Shown here: positions 8,769 through 17,717 of the stretch, piece after piece
How the letters are laid out: the number at the start of each line of letters is the position of its first letter
Numbering within the stretch: the stretch's first letter is position 1
Translations under genes and position numbers: made by a program
The notes under the pieces: generated by a model
The model's input: the letters and a program-made list of their open reading frames with translations, nothing else
The model's database searches: none
What the model was told of the DNA's origin: nothing
From: Bacillus fungorum
GTDB lineage: Bacteria; Bacillota; Bacilli; Bacillales; Bacillaceae_G
Direction of reading: 5' to 3'
DNA: 64,000 nucleotides
NCBI RefSeq assembly: GCF_002746455.1
Contig: NZ_NWUW01000001.1
Coordinates: forward strand, 124,001-188,000

Positions 8769-9792
8769 GAAAACATGGAGTTTAAGTGATCAAGTAGTAT
8801 TACTGAAACGATTAGGAGAACTATTAGAAAAAGGATATTCCCTTTTGCAGGCATTAGAATTTTTACGGTTTCAATTACCTTTAGAAAAGAAAGTACAATT
8901 GCAGCACATGATTGATGGATTAAAAGGTGGAAAAAGTCTACACGACTCTTTTCATCAATTAATGTTTCATCAGGAGATGTTAAGCTATTTATTTTATGCC
9001 GAGCAACATGGTGATATTTCTTTTGCATTGCAACAAGGGAGTACACTTCTTTATAAGAAGGATAAATATAGGAAAGATATGTTGAAAATAATGCAGTACC
9101 CTATGTTTTTGGCGTTCTTTTTAATAATCATGCTTTTTGTTTTTAACCTCATCTTATTGCCTCAGGTTGAGATGGTATATAGTTCGTTTGGTTCGACAGT
9201 ACCGTTACTTATAGAACAAATATTAAGTGCAATTAAGCTACTACCCTACCTTATTATTAGTACTATTTTTATCGTTATTATTGGATGTAGTGTATATATG
9301 TTGTACTTCCGAAAACTCCCACATATCCACCAGGTAAAATTTATGCTTCGTATTCCCCTCATAAAAACCTTTCTTATTTTAAAGCATTCGCATTATTTCG
9401 CCACACAATTGAGTGGCTTATTAAATGGCGGACTATCGGTACTCGAGGCTCTAACAATAATGATAGAGCAAAAATATAATCCGTTCTTCCAGTATGAAGC
9501 GGGACGAATTGAAAGGCAATTAATTGCAGGAGAGCCATTACAATCTATTATTGCTAAAAGTGGATATTACGAGAAAGAACTTTCTTATATTATTACGCAT
9601 GGGCAAGCAAATGGTAATTTGGCGATTGAATTAGGTGACTATAGCAATCTTATTATGGAAAAGATGGAGCAAAAAATTAAACATATGTTAGTGATCATTC
9701 AACCAATTTTATTTACGTGTATTGGAGGAATAGTCGTTCTTATGTATTTAGCAATGATTATGCCAATGTTTCAAATGATGAATTCTATTTAG
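8761..9792 (+). CDS. comGB: Competence pseudopilus membrane platform ComGB
   Basis: A 343-residue polytopic protein of the GspF/PilC family that forms the inner-membrane platform of the pseudopilus machine. Two repeats of the T2SSF domain are visible (about 10-120 and 205-325). Hydrophobic segments lie around residues 112-130 and 155-180 and at the C terminus. I chose ATG 8761 because it sits 8 bases from the AGAGG at 8748-8752; ATG 8755 in the same frame is too close. The start overlaps the comGA stop, suggesting translational coupling. Confidence 0.9.
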   Translation: MFKKTWSLSDQVVLLKRLGELLEKGYSLLQALEFLRFQLPLEKKVQLQHMIDGLKGGKSLHDSFHQLMFHQEMLSYLFYAEQHGDISFALQQGSTLLYKKDKYRKDMLKIMQYPMFLAFFLIIMLFVFNLILLPQVEMVYSSFGSTVPLLIEQILSAIKLLPYLIISTIFIVIIGCSVYMLYFRKLPHIHQVKFMLRIPLIKTFLILKHSHYFATQLSGLLNGGLSVLEALTIMIEQKYNPFFQYEAGRIERQLIAGEPLQSIIAKSGYYEKELSYIITHGQANGNLAIELGDYSNLIMEKMEQKIKHMLVIIQPILFTCIGGIVVLMYLAMIMPMFQMMNSI

Positions 9793-9803
9793 GAGGTATT
9801 TAC

Positions 9804-10103
9804 ATGCAGAATGAGGAAGGGTTTACCCTTTTAGAAATGTTATTAGTTATGGTCGTAATAACTGTATTATTACTATTAATTATTCCAAATGTAGTTACAC
9901 AGCGTTCATCTGTCGAAGGAAAAGGATGTAAAGCTTATGTGAAATCTATAGAAGCGCAAATACAAGTATACCAATTACAACATAATAAAATTCCTACGTT
10001 AAAAGAGCTAAGTGATGGGAAGTATATTACAGCTGATAAGTGTCCGAATGGTGAACCAATTCATATTTCAAATGATGGCACCGTATCAATTGGGACACTG
10101 TGA
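9804..10103 (+). CDS. comGC: Major competence pseudopilin ComGC
   Basis: A 99-residue type IV prepilin. After a short charged leader (MQNEEG) comes the processing site G/FTLLEM with Glu at +5, then a long hydrophobic helix. The prepilin peptidase ComC is expected to cut and methylate it. Two Cys residues in the mature part may form the intramolecular disulphide known for B. subtilis ComGC. The start follows AGGAGG with a 7-base spacer. Confidence 0.92.
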   Translation: MQNEEGFTLLEMLLVMVVITVLLLLIIPNVVTQRSSVEGKGCKAYVKSIEAQIQVYQLQHNKIPTLKELSDGKYITADKCPNGEPIHISNDGTVSIGTL

Positions 10104-10555
10104 AAGAAAAAGGTTTTACTCTTTTAGAAATGTTACTTGTTCTATTTGCAATTTCTGTACTAAGTATGGCCACGTATTTTAACGTACATTCATTATATGA
10201 AAAACAAAAAATCGAACAATTTTTGAGACAGTTTTCAAATGATATTTTGTATATGCAACAATTAGCGATAAATCGCCAAAAACATTATACATTACGATGG
10301 CATAAAGATAGACATATGTATTATATAGGGGAGTCGAGTACGAATCTTTCTATCATTAAAAGAGAATATGATAGCGATATACAAATTGATTTGAATACTT
10401 TTCCTAATCCGATGACATATAATCCGAGTGGAAATATTAATAGAGGTGGCACGATTTTACTTTCGTATCGAAGTTATAAATATGAGATTGTATTTCAGCT
10501 TGGAAGAGGGAGATTTACGTATCGTGAAATGTCAAAAAGGGTCAGTGATGGCTGA
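10100..10555 (+). CDS. comGD: Minor pseudopilin ComGD
   Basis: A 151-residue prepilin-like protein. It begins at GTG 10100, which overlaps the comGC stop codon. Leader MKEKG precedes the cleavage site G/FTLLEM and a hydrophobic helix. It is a minor component of the competence pseudopilus. No separate ribosome-binding site is needed if it is coupled to comGC. Confidence 0.88.
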   Translation: MKEKGFTLLEMLLVLFAISVLSMATYFNVHSLYEKQKIEQFLRQFSNDILYMQQLAINRQKHYTLRWHKDRHMYYIGESSTNLSIIKREYDSDIQIDLNTFPNPMTYNPSGNINRGGTILLSYRSYKYEIVFQLGRGRFTYREMSKRVSDG

Positions 10556-10850
10556 AATGCTTGTAGCATTAAGTATATTAATGATGGTGGTATCTTTACT
10601 ACTTCCGCAAACAGTATTAATTATGCAAGAACGAAAAAATATACAAATTCGTTATAAGGCATTTGTATTATTAAAAAGAGAAGCAGCTTTATATATGTAT
10701 GAGAATGAGGAAAAACAACAAAAAGAACAAGTCATAAACGGAAATGTATATTACACATATTGGGGAGGAAATGAAGTTTGTGCGATGTGGAAAGATGTGA
10801 AAGGAAGAATGATGGAACAATGCTTTTATGCAGGAGAGAAAATAAATTAG
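10524..10850 (+). CDS. comGE: Minor pseudopilin ComGE
   Basis: A 108-residue prepilin-like protein starting at GTG 10524, 11 bases after a GAGGGAG stretch, inside the 3' end of comGD. The leader VKCQKG precedes a cleavage-like site G/SVMAEM with Glu at +5 and a hydrophobic helix of about 20 residues. Serine at +1 instead of the usual Phe is a small departure. A longer reading from an upstream ATG would place the prepilin motif internally, so I reject it. Confidence 0.78.
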   Translation: MKCQKGSVMAEMLVALSILMMVVSLLLPQTVLIMQERKNIQIRYKAFVLLKREAALYMYENEEKQQKEQVINGNVYYTYWGGNEVCAMWKDVKGRMMEQCFYAGEKIN

Positions 10851-11290
10851 AAGCTGGGTTTACATTAATAGAAATGATCGTCTGTTTCTTTTTGTTATCA
10901 CTGTTCTTTTTACTCTTCCCACGTTTAAATTTTATCGGAATGGAAAATAAACAATTGAAAGGATTAAATGATTGGGAGTGGGATGTGTTTTTAGGGCAAG
11001 TGCAAGTAGAGTTTCGTGAAGTATCATTTGTGGAAAAAATTGTTCCTGAAAATAGAGAGAGTATGTTGCGCTTCCGTCTTCGCACTGGAGATGAAGTGAC
11101 GTATGAAAAATTGAATAATCAACTTATAAGAAAAGTGAATATGCGCGGAAGAGAAGTTATATTACAAAATGCTGTAATGGTTTCATATGAAGTAACCCCT
11201 CATTTGCTTTCTATAAATGTGAAAGATATGAGTGGGAAAATATATGAAGGTGTAGCTGTAAGATATAGCGAAATGGAAATCAATACATGA
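10820..11290 (+). CDS. comGF: Minor pseudopilin ComGF
   Basis: A 156-residue protein with the leader MLLCRRENKLEAG, cleavage-like site G/FTLIEM and a hydrophobic helix rich in Phe and Leu, followed by a soluble domain matching ComGF in size. It overlaps the comGE 3' end by 31 bases. The ATG at 10820 is chosen because it gives a short positively charged leader; an AAGGAAG stretch lies 12 bases upstream. An upstream start would add 14 residues. Confidence 0.82.
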   Translation: MLLCRRENKLEAGFTLIEMIVCFFLLSLFFLLFPRLNFIGMENKQLKGLNDWEWDVFLGQVQVEFREVSFVEKIVPENRESMLRFRLRTGDEVTYEKLNNQLIRKVNMRGREVILQNAVMVSYEVTPHLLSINVKDMSGKIYEGVAVRYSEMEINT

Positions 11291-11658
11291 GAAAACAAGA
11301 TGGATTTACGATGCCAGGAACAATCATTTTTCTTGTATTATTAACTTCGTTCTTTGTATACGAAACGAATATGTTGCTTATAGATAAAAAATTTTATATT
11401 GAAATAGAGCAAAAGTTTGTACTGGAGGAACTATTAAATCAATCTATTACAAATATAAAAAATGACTTACAGCAAAAAGAAAAAAAAGATACTTTTTTCT
11501 TTCAATATGAAAAGGGAGAAGCAAGTGGAAATTACGTTTTTGAAAACGATGTTGTTCTTGTTTCATTGCAGTGCAAAATTAAAGAGGAAGTTTTCTATAA
11601 GGTGAGCTTTCGGTATAGAAAAAAAGATGAGAAAATATTCGAGTGGATAGAAGGATAG
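11287..11658 (+). CDS. comGG: Competence protein ComGG
   Basis: A 123-residue last member of the comG operon. It overlaps comGF by four bases (ATGA). The leader MRKQDG precedes G/FTMPGT, a degenerate prepilin site lacking Glu at +5, followed by a hydrophobic segment. This degeneracy is usual for ComGG. It is required for the pseudopilus in B. subtilis; here the role is inferred from position and form. Confidence 0.8.
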   Translation: MRKQDGFTMPGTIIFLVLLTSFFVYETNMLLIDKKFYIEIEQKFVLEELLNQSITNIKNDLQQKEKKDTFFFQYEKGEASGNYVFENDVVLVSLQCKIKEEVFYKVSFRYRKKDEKIFEWIEG

Positions 11659-11833
11659 TGTGTAAAATATACGGATAAAAACCATGATTTTCCACATTGG
11701 AGCGAGTTGATTTTTTTATAAGAAATGGGTAAATATAACGAACGAAAGTTTAAATTTTCTCAAAAAAGAGAAAGGTAGAAAGAATATGATATATTCATGC
11801 TATCCAATCATTATTTTTAGGGAGAATAGGGAA

Positions 11834-12484
11834 ATGACAAACAACAATCAAATAGGTGAAAATAAGGAACAAACTATTTTTGATCATAAAGGAAATGCAA
11901 TTATGACAGAAGATAGGGAAATACAAATTATTTCAAAATTCGAAGAACCTCTTATTGTCGTGTTAGGAAATGTATTAAGTGATGAAGAGTGTGATGAATT
12001 AATTGAATTGTCTAAAAGTAAATTGGCACGTTCTAAAGTTGGTTCATCACGTGATGTAAATGATATTCGAACGAGTCGTGGTGCATTTTTGGACGATAAT
12101 GAACTTACTGTGAAGATTGAAAAACGAATTTCATCTATCATGAATGTTCCTGCCTCGCATGGAGAAGGATTACACATTTTAAATTATGAAGTGGATCAAC
12201 AATATAAAGCGCATTATGATTATTTTGCGGAACATAGTAGATCAGCTGCTAATAATCGTATCAGTACGCTTGTCATGTACTTAAATGATGTAGAAGAAGG
12301 CGGAGAAACGTTCTTTCCGAAATTAAATCTTTCTGTGCATCCTAGAAAGGGAATGGCAGTATACTTTGAGTATTTTTATCAAGACCAATCACTAAATGAG
12401 CTTACGCTACACGGAGGGGCACCTGTAACGAAAGGTGAGAAATGGATTGCAACGCAGTGGGTGAGAAGAGGTACTTATAAGTAA
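11834..12484 (+). CDS. Prolyl 4-hydroxylase (Fe(II)/2-oxoglutarate dioxygenase)
   Basis: A 216-residue dioxygenase matching the length and layout of the Bacillus anthracis prolyl 4-hydroxylase (Anthrax-P4H). The iron ligands His127, Asp129 (HYD) and His193 (LHGG) and the 2-oxoglutarate-binding Lys203 fall at the positions I recall for that enzyme. The core is a double-stranded beta helix, about residues 110-212. It hydroxylates proline in peptides; collagen-like surface proteins and translation factors are proposed substrates for this family. The ATG at 11834 follows AGGGAG; an upstream in-frame start has no site. It has its own terminator. Confidence 0.88.
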   Translation: MTNNNQIGENKEQTIFDHKGNAIMTEDREIQIISKFEEPLIVVLGNVLSDEECDELIELSKSKLARSKVGSSRDVNDIRTSRGAFLDDNELTVKIEKRISSIMNVPASHGEGLHILNYEVDQQYKAHYDYFAEHSRSAANNRISTLVMYLNDVEEGGETFFPKLNLSVHPRKGMAVYFEYFYQDQSLNELTLHGGAPVTKGEKWIATQWVRRGTYK

Positions 12485-12497
12485 AAGCGAGTGTGTG

Positions 12498-12543
12498 ACG
12501 TTTTGTTCTTCATTGTATAAGGAGAACAAAACGTTTTTTTATT
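12498..12543 (+). terminator. Terminator of prolyl 4-hydroxylase gene
   Basis: ACGTTTTGTTCT pairs with AGAACAAAACGT, followed by seven T. Confidence 0.85.
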
Positions 12544-12602
12544 AAATAATGTAATCTTTCGTTATAATAACAAATAATAACGGATGATTGAGAGGAACGA
12601 AC

Positions 12603-13100
12603 ATGAAATCTATATACATAACCGGTTATATGGGAGCAGGGAAAACAACAATTGGAAAAGCGTTAAGTAAAGAACTTCATATGGATGTTGTAGATACAGA
12701 CCAAAAAATTGAAGAGAAACAGGAGAAGGAAATTCGTGATATTTTTGCCGAAGAAGGTGAAATGGCTTTTCGGGAATATGAAAGTGAAATGTTACGTGCA
12801 CTACCCAGTTGTAATGTAATTATTACAACTGGTGGCGGAATCATTGAACGAGAGGAAAATCGAAAGTGGATGAAGGAAAATGGAACTGTCGTGTATTTAT
12901 ATTGTGATCCACATGTAATTGCAGAAAGGCTTCGTGAAGATACGACACGTCCACTATTTCAGAAGAAAGATATAGAGGCATTTGTGACGAAATTTGAATC
13001 GCGCCGAGCTTATTATGAAGAGGCTCATATTCATATCGATACGACGAATAAGTCGGTAAAACAAATTATGAATGAATTAAAAGAAAAGATTAATGAATAA
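12603..13100 (+). CDS. aroK: Shikimate kinase
   Basis: A 165-residue P-loop kinase that phosphorylates shikimate at the 3-hydroxyl in aromatic amino acid synthesis. Visible features: P-loop GYMGAGKTT at residues 8-16, the substrate-binding DTD near 36-38, TGGGIIER near 80, and the lid motif TTRPLF. ATG 12603 follows GAGAGGAA; a slightly longer in-frame start is less well placed. Cytoplasmic. The gene stands between prolyl hydroxylase and yqzE with short spacers. Confidence 0.92.
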   Translation: MKSIYITGYMGAGKTTIGKALSKELHMDVVDTDQKIEEKQEKEIRDIFAEEGEMAFREYESEMLRALPSCNVIITTGGGIIEREENRKWMKENGTVVYLYCDPHVIAERLREDTTRPLFQKKDIEAFVTKFESRRAYYEEAHIHIDTTNKSVKQIMNELKEKINE

Positions 13101-13138
13101 AAAAGTGGACATACTAATCAAGTAGAGGTGATGATAAT

Positions 13139-13339
13139 ATGTCTACTAATGATTATGTTCGCTTTGTGACACAGCAGTTTGTGTCGTATATGGATGCTCC
13201 AAAAGAAGATCGTAAACAAAAGAAAGAACAACGCCGTGCTGAAAAAGAGCCATTTATGAATAAGTGGTTTGGTGTTATGCCGCTAAGTGCTGCTTTGTTT
13301 TATCGAAACGTAAAAAATAAAAGAAAAAAATCAAGTTAA
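13139..13339 (+). CDS. yqzE: YqzE family protein
   Basis: A 66-residue basic protein with a hydrophobic stretch near residues 44-56 (WFGVMPLSAALFY). It matches the small YqzE family, which lies next to comG in B. subtilis too. The function is unknown. The start follows AGAGGTGATG and a terminator lies downstream. Confidence 0.75.
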   Translation: MSTNDYVRFVTQQFVSYMDAPKEDRKQKKEQRRAEKEPFMNKWFGVMPLSAALFYRNVKNKRKKSS

Positions 13340-13362
13340 CGATTTCGTAATATGTCTAGCAA

Positions 13363-13407
13363 AATGAAAATCCCCTAGTAGCATCATACTACTAGGGGAT
13401 TTTCATT
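13363..13407. terminator. Bidirectional terminator
   Basis: AATGAAAATCCCCTAGTAG and its inverted complement flank a short loop between convergent yqzE and the membrane-protein gene. Confidence 0.85.
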
Positions 13408-14039
13408 TACTGTACAGACTCTTTCTCTTCTGTAACAGCATGTATTTTATTGTTTACCCAAACAAATCCAATTCCGATACAAATGGAAATGCCCCATCCA
13501 ACAGCGGTCATAATTGCTCTCATTTCACCATAGCCATCTACACCGAAAACAGAGATGAAATAAATTTTTAAGAAGCTTTTTAATATGAATTGCAGCCCGA
13601 AAAATAGCGTTAAATATTGTAGTGCTGGATAGATACGACTATCACGATACAGTTCGCGACTTTTATCACGGTCGTGGCCTTGCAGTGCTGCAATATCTGC
13701 TGCGAAATATAACATAAGTGGTTTTTTTATAAAAATTGTACATATAACGATAATACCGAGTACGATGTGATAATACGCATCGTTCCACAACATTCGTTCA
13801 GCGGACCCGGATAATAAATCTACCGTTGTATTAGAAATGAGTGTAATTAAAATAAAGAACCCTGTTACGTTAAACTGTTTTTCTTTCTTAAAAGTATACA
13901 GTGTATAAATAATCCCAGGAACAGAGGAAAGTAACATCGCGTAATAAGGATCGATATAAGGTTTTGCAAATTTCCAAATGAGGAATGGGATTACGAGATA
14001 AAAGACAAGATCTAATATAGCTTTTTTATTTTGATTCAT
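13407..14039 (-). CDS. VC0807-type polytopic membrane protein
   Basis: A 210-residue protein with about six hydrophobic segments and short loops. The overall form (DLVFYLVIPFLIWKF at the start, a central polar segment with HDRDKSRE, and a tryptophan-rich last span) resembles the VC0807 family of uncharacterised membrane proteins. ATG 14039 follows AGGAGG. No catalytic motif is seen. Single gene with its own terminator. Confidence 0.6.
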   Translation of the reverse strand: MNQNKKAILDLVFYLVIPFLIWKFAKPYIDPYYAMLLSSVPGIIYTLYTFKKEKQFNVTGFFILITLISNTTVDLLSGSAERMLWNDAYYHIVLGIIVICTIFIKKPLMLYFAADIAALQGHDRDKSRELYRDSRIYPALQYLTLFFGLQFILKSFLKIYFISVFGVDGYGEMRAIMTAVGWGISICIGIGFVWVNNKIHAVTEEKESVQ

Positions 14040-14179
14040 ACAAATCCTCCTTAAGTCATACATATATTTTATAATATAATTTCTGAAAATTGTATAAGGT
14101 TTAATGGGAAAAGAAAAAATATATCAATTTTTGAGGGCGTAGTAGATTGAAAAAAATTGCCCCTAGCGTAGTAAGTTTT

Positions 14180-14208
14180 TTTAGTATATAATAAAGGAAA
14201 CGCTTTCA
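14180..14208 (+). promoter_or_regulatory. Probable promoter -10 with cre-like sequence
   Basis: TATAAT at about 14187-14192 is followed immediately by AGGAAACGCTTTCA (14195-14208), which fits 12 of 14 cre positions. It lies upstream of the 75-residue gene at 14371. A CcpA role is inferred. Confidence 0.35.
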
Positions 14209-14337
14209 ATTTTAATTTGTTCACAAAATGGACGGAAAATCACATATTTACTATCGATATGTTGCTTTATAATGAAACTAATTAAATATACATGCATACA
14301 ATATTGTGAAATAAATAACATAAATAATCTATATAAA

Positions 14338-14351
14338 TGTAAACGTTATCA
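14338..14351 (+). promoter_or_regulatory. cre (CcpA) site, full consensus match
   Basis: TGTAAACGTTATCA matches all fixed positions of the cre consensus TGWNANCGNTNWCA. It ends 19 bases before the start codon at 14371, so it would act as a road-block to transcription if CcpA binds. Confidence 0.5.
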
Positions 14352-14370
14352 AAATAGAGAGGTGGAGACA

Positions 14371-14598
14371 ATGAGTAAATTTTTCTTCAATCATAATCCA
14401 GCAACAGTAGAGGATGGAAGGCTTGTTAAATATGCTGAAATTATTTATGGAGAAGGTGGCCGTTCTGTATTAGAAAATTTAATGGTGAAGGCATCTATCA
14501 GATTGCGTGATCGTTATCCGAATAAATCTGACGAGCAAATCTCGAACCTTGTAAATAAAGGCATCCATGATATGTTTCAAAAATACGTGAGTGAGTAA
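14371..14598 (+). CDS. Small conserved-looking hypothetical protein
   Basis: A 75-residue protein of unknown function, mostly helical by composition (residues 25-70), without membrane segment. ATG 14371 follows GAGAGGTGGAG. The longer reading frame upstream runs through the cre site and has no ribosome-binding site. The CcpA-like sites upstream suggest carbon-source control. Confidence 0.6.
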   Translation: MSKFFFNHNPATVEDGRLVKYAEIIYGEGGRSVLENLMVKASIRLRDRYPNKSDEQISNLVNKGIHDMFQKYVSE

Positions 14599-14694
14599 GA
14601 GTAGCCAATAGCTGCTCTTATTTTTTGTATAAGGATTGTGCCTCTAGCTGAAAATAAGGGTGTATTTTGAAAGATATAAAAAGGGGTGAGAAAG

Positions 14695-14826
14695 ATGAGT
14701 AATGGAATTGGTCGTTCAAAAGAAAATCTGCCAACTGATGCAAATCATGTGAGTGCAAAGGATCGTGCGTATCAAAAACGCATGGCAAAGCAAAAACAAC
14801 AAGAGCGTAATGGCGATAGAGGATAA
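14695..14826 (+). CDS. Very small basic protein (43 residues)
   Basis: A short gene. ATG 14695 follows the strong site AAGGGGTGAG and a terminator follows. The product is hydrophilic, rich in Lys, Gln and Arg, with SAKDRAYQKR in the middle. Composition and size recall minor small spore proteins, but I do not recognise the family. Confidence 0.5.
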   Translation: MSNGIGRSKENLPTDANHVSAKDRAYQKRMAKQKQQERNGDRG

Positions 14827-14829
14827 CTC

Positions 14830-14863
14830 AAAAAAAGCTCCTTCTAAACAGAAGGGGCTTTTC
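14830..14863. terminator. Bidirectional terminator
   Basis: AAAAAAGCTCCTTCT pairs with AGAAGGGGCTTTT between the 43-residue gene and convergent yqhG. Confidence 0.75.
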
Positions 14864-15656
14864 ACGATAGAAAATGATTCGCGGTAACATAAAAGAGTCC
14901 ACCGTTAATAATTTGCACTGTAATGCGGGGTTCATACTGTTCTTGCAGTGCTTGTTTTTCAATTTCATAGCTTTCAGGAAGTTCATCACTTTCTTCATAA
15001 AAACGATTTAAAAGGTCTAAATCGTGATTCCAGCGCACTCTTGCTTCTTTCGCCCACGTATGGTCATCTTCTGCAATAATATTTTTTAAAGCATCCTCTA
15101 TACGTTGTAAACCGCTTTGCGGTTTAATAATAGGCGAGAGCGTAAAACAAAAGTCAGGTATTTTCGGTGTAAGTTTAATTTTAGTTAATGTTTCATGAAA
15201 GTTTGCAATCATTGTGCCAGAAATAAGATGAATTCCAATGGAGTGGAGGATATCTTTTTTTCGATCACATTGATAGGAAACTTTTATATTTATACCGAGC
15301 CACGGATGGAGCGGTGTATGTGTTGCCCCGCTATGCCGTACTTCCTCATATAAACGTATGTAAGATCCTAGTTCTTTTGTTGTCTGGAAAATTTGATGTA
15401 GACGTGGTGAACCGTAGTGAATAAGCTCGCCATCATTTTCTTCATTTTCTGGATTTGTAATAAGAGTAAGGCGCATCGGATTCGGTACGCCTCCTGTTTT
15501 CTCAAGGTAGTGCCAATAAAAAGGGCGGTTCATTAATAATTTATCCATCTCGATTGTTAACTGCACATCTAATAAATGAGGAGAACGTTCTAAAATTTCG
15601 CAGTTATTTGCCTCAAAAAAATTGTATAAGTAATTATGAATTTCATGTTGCTGCAT
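14862..15656 (-). CDS. yqhG: YqhG family protein
   Basis: A 264-residue cytoplasmic protein matching B. subtilis YqhG in size and in its place directly downstream of the YqhH helicase. The start at 15656 follows GAGGTGC and overlaps the helicase stop by 14 bases, so the two are translationally coupled. No catalytic motif is visible. A role together with the helicase is inferred from coupling. Confidence 0.75.
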   Translation of the reverse strand: MQQHEIHNYLYNFFEANNCEILERSPHLLDVQLTIEMDKLLMNRPFYWHYLEKTGGVPNPMRLTLITNPENEENDGELIHYGSPRLHQIFQTTKELGSYIRLYEEVRHSGATHTPLHPWLGINIKVSYQCDRKKDILHSIGIHLISGTMIANFHETLTKIKLTPKIPDFCFTLSPIIKPQSGLQRIEDALKNIIAEDDHTWAKEARVRWNHDLDLLNRFYEESDELPESYEIEKQALQEQYEPRITVQIINGGLFYVTANHFLS

Positions 15657-17325
15657 AGCCTTGCACCTCAGCTTCATTTCGTTTCGCAAAGTCGATAATA
15701 GATGTTAAGTTTTCCATCTTAATTCGGATTTCTCCTTCGCTTTTTGACTGCGCGAATATTTCTTGAATATGCGCGTCGATGTTTTTCATATTAATTCTCG
15801 TTAAAATTTCATCAAGTTCACCGATAACACGCTCAAATAAATTGATTTTTTCATATAACAGTTTCAAAATATGTTCTTCAACAGTGTGTTTTGTAGCCAA
15901 GTTATAAATATGAACATCATTCTTTTGACCAAGACGGTGAATACGTCCGATTCTTTGTTCAAGACGCATTGGGTTCCATGGTAAATCGTAATTAATCATA
16001 TGGCTACAAAACTGTAAGTTAATCCCTTCGCCACCAGCTTCCGTTGCAATTAGTACTTGTGCGTGGTTTTGGAAAAGCTCCTTCATCCAATCTTTTTTCC
16101 CGCGTTTAAACCCGCCGCGGAATGGAACGGAAGAAATACCGTGTTGTTGTAAAAACCATTGTAAGTACATTTGTGACGCTCGATATTCCGTGAAGATGAC
16201 GACTTTATCGTCAATTTCTTTTATAAGCTCAAGAGCTTTATTCGCCTTTGAGTTGAAAGGAATATGATTAATTTTGTCCATTAGCACATCAATATGCGGG
16301 TCTTTTATGTAATGCTCATTTTCCTTCTGTCGTTTTTCTACATGTTTTTTTAATGAATAGTAAACAGCCTCACGACTACTACACGCTTCCCGTTTTAAAG
16401 TTAACGATGAGAAAGCGGATGTGAAGGCATCTTGTCCTCGCCAATTTTCAATACCATTATACAAAGCTTGTTCTTCTTCATTAAACTCAACAAAAATTGT
16501 ACGTACATGTCTCTTTGGCCAATCAATTCCGGTATTATGACGTCGATTTCGGACCATCACTTTGTTAATAAGAGCTTTTAAATCTTCATCAGATTCGGCT
16601 GAACGATTTTTTGAAGCGTAATATTCTTCAAAGTTGGATTGATTGCCTAAATGTCCTGGCTTTAATAAAGAAACAAGGTTGAAAATTTCATCAATCTTAT
16701 TTTGAACAGGAGTAGCGGTTAATAATAAACAAAATTTCTTTTTTAATCGCTGTGCAAATTCATAGTTTTTTGTTTTATTATTTTTAAGTTTATGTGCTTC
16801 ATCGATAATAATAAGGTCATATTCTAAGTTCAAAACGATATCACGATGCGGTGAACGTTTTGCAGTATCAATTGATGATACAATCACATCGGCTTGTTCC
16901 CACGAGTAGCTTTTCTTTTGGGCTACAGCTGGAATGAAAAACTTTGTATTTAGTTCGTATGCCCACTGTGATACGAGAGAGGCAGGGACGAGTATAAGTA
17001 CTTTTTTCACAAGGCCGCGGACCATATATTCTTTTAAAATAAGCCCAGCTTCAATCGTTTTCCCAAGTCCCACTTCATCTGCTAGTATCGCTTTGCCATT
17101 CATTTGTTCAATGACATTTTGAGCGACTTCTAATTGATGAGGAAGTGGTGTGAAATGAGATAAATGTTTTGGTGCTTGTAATCCATCGAAAGTAGGAACA
17201 AGTAACGATTTTTCTGTTTTATAAGCTAAATGATATAAATCCCAGTTTGTCCAAGGGCCATCTTCGTCAATTCTATTTAAAAAATTGTTTTGCCACGTTC
17301 GATCTATGGAAATATCGACATTCAT
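15643..17325 (-). CDS. yqhH: SNF2-family helicase/ATPase YqhH
   Basis: A 560-residue SF2 ATPase of the SNF2/RapA group. Motif I LADEVGLGKT is at residues 81-90 and motif II DEAH at 174-177. The C-terminal helicase domain contains GGEGINLQF and QRIGRIHRLGQ. Such proteins translocate on double-stranded DNA and remodel protein-DNA or RNA polymerase complexes. Length is close to B. subtilis YqhH (557). No extra nuclease or target-recognition domain is present. Confidence 0.88.
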   Translation of the reverse strand: MNVDISIDRTWQNNFLNRIDEDGPWTNWDLYHLAYKTEKSLLVPTFDGLQAPKHLSHFTPLPHQLEVAQNVIEQMNGKAILADEVGLGKTIEAGLILKEYMVRGLVKKVLILVPASLVSQWAYELNTKFFIPAVAQKKSYSWEQADVIVSSIDTAKRSPHRDIVLNLEYDLIIIDEAHKLKNNKTKNYEFAQRLKKKFCLLLTATPVQNKIDEIFNLVSLLKPGHLGNQSNFEEYYASKNRSAESDEDLKALINKVMVRNRRHNTGIDWPKRHVRTIFVEFNEEEQALYNGIENWRGQDAFTSAFSSLTLKREACSSREAVYYSLKKHVEKRQKENEHYIKDPHIDVLMDKINHIPFNSKANKALELIKEIDDKVVIFTEYRASQMYLQWFLQQHGISSVPFRGGFKRGKKDWMKELFQNHAQVLIATEAGGEGINLQFCSHMINYDLPWNPMRLEQRIGRIHRLGQKNDVHIYNLATKHTVEEHILKLLYEKINLFERVIGELDEILTRINMKNIDAHIQEIFAQSKSEGEIRIKMENLTSIIDFAKRNEAEVQGYAAT

Positions 17326-17717
17326 TACGACTCTCCCACCTTTTATAAACTAAAGTAATTATTAAAAAAATCTTTATTATATAAGCTTTGTAATAAGGCG
17401 CTATTACACATACTAAAAGTTAAAGAATAGGCAAAGATAAAGGGCTAAATTTTGAAAGTTGTATTTAATTAGATTAAGAATAAAAAATTCTAAATTATTT
17501 TTTATGCTAGAATATTGATGAAATATAGCGAATAATGTTAGGATAATGGTGTGAAATGTGTGGGATCTTTCGTATTTTATCCAAGAAAGTGATTTTTTAT
17601 TTACGCTTTCATAAAAAAATATAAGGAGATTCCGTATATCCTATCTTTTCAGAGTGAAAATGTTTAGATATGGCGAGCAACTTTTATTGATTTGTCAAAG
17701 CATAAGGGGGAGAGAGC
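17326..17717. other. 392-base gcvT upstream region; no glycine riboswitch recognised
   Basis: AT-rich spacer between divergent yqhH and gcvT. A weak hairpin GAAAGTG...CGCTTTC sits at about 17584-17610, followed by an AAGGAGATTCC...ATCC element. I find no match to the conserved glycine aptamer core seen upstream of gcvT in B. subtilis. The last 15 bases hold the AAGGGGGAGAG ribosome-binding site. Confidence 0.5.

Noticed and set aside
10428-10523. Upstream extension of comGE
   Set aside because: It would place the prepilin cleavage motif 38 residues into the protein and lies within comGD.
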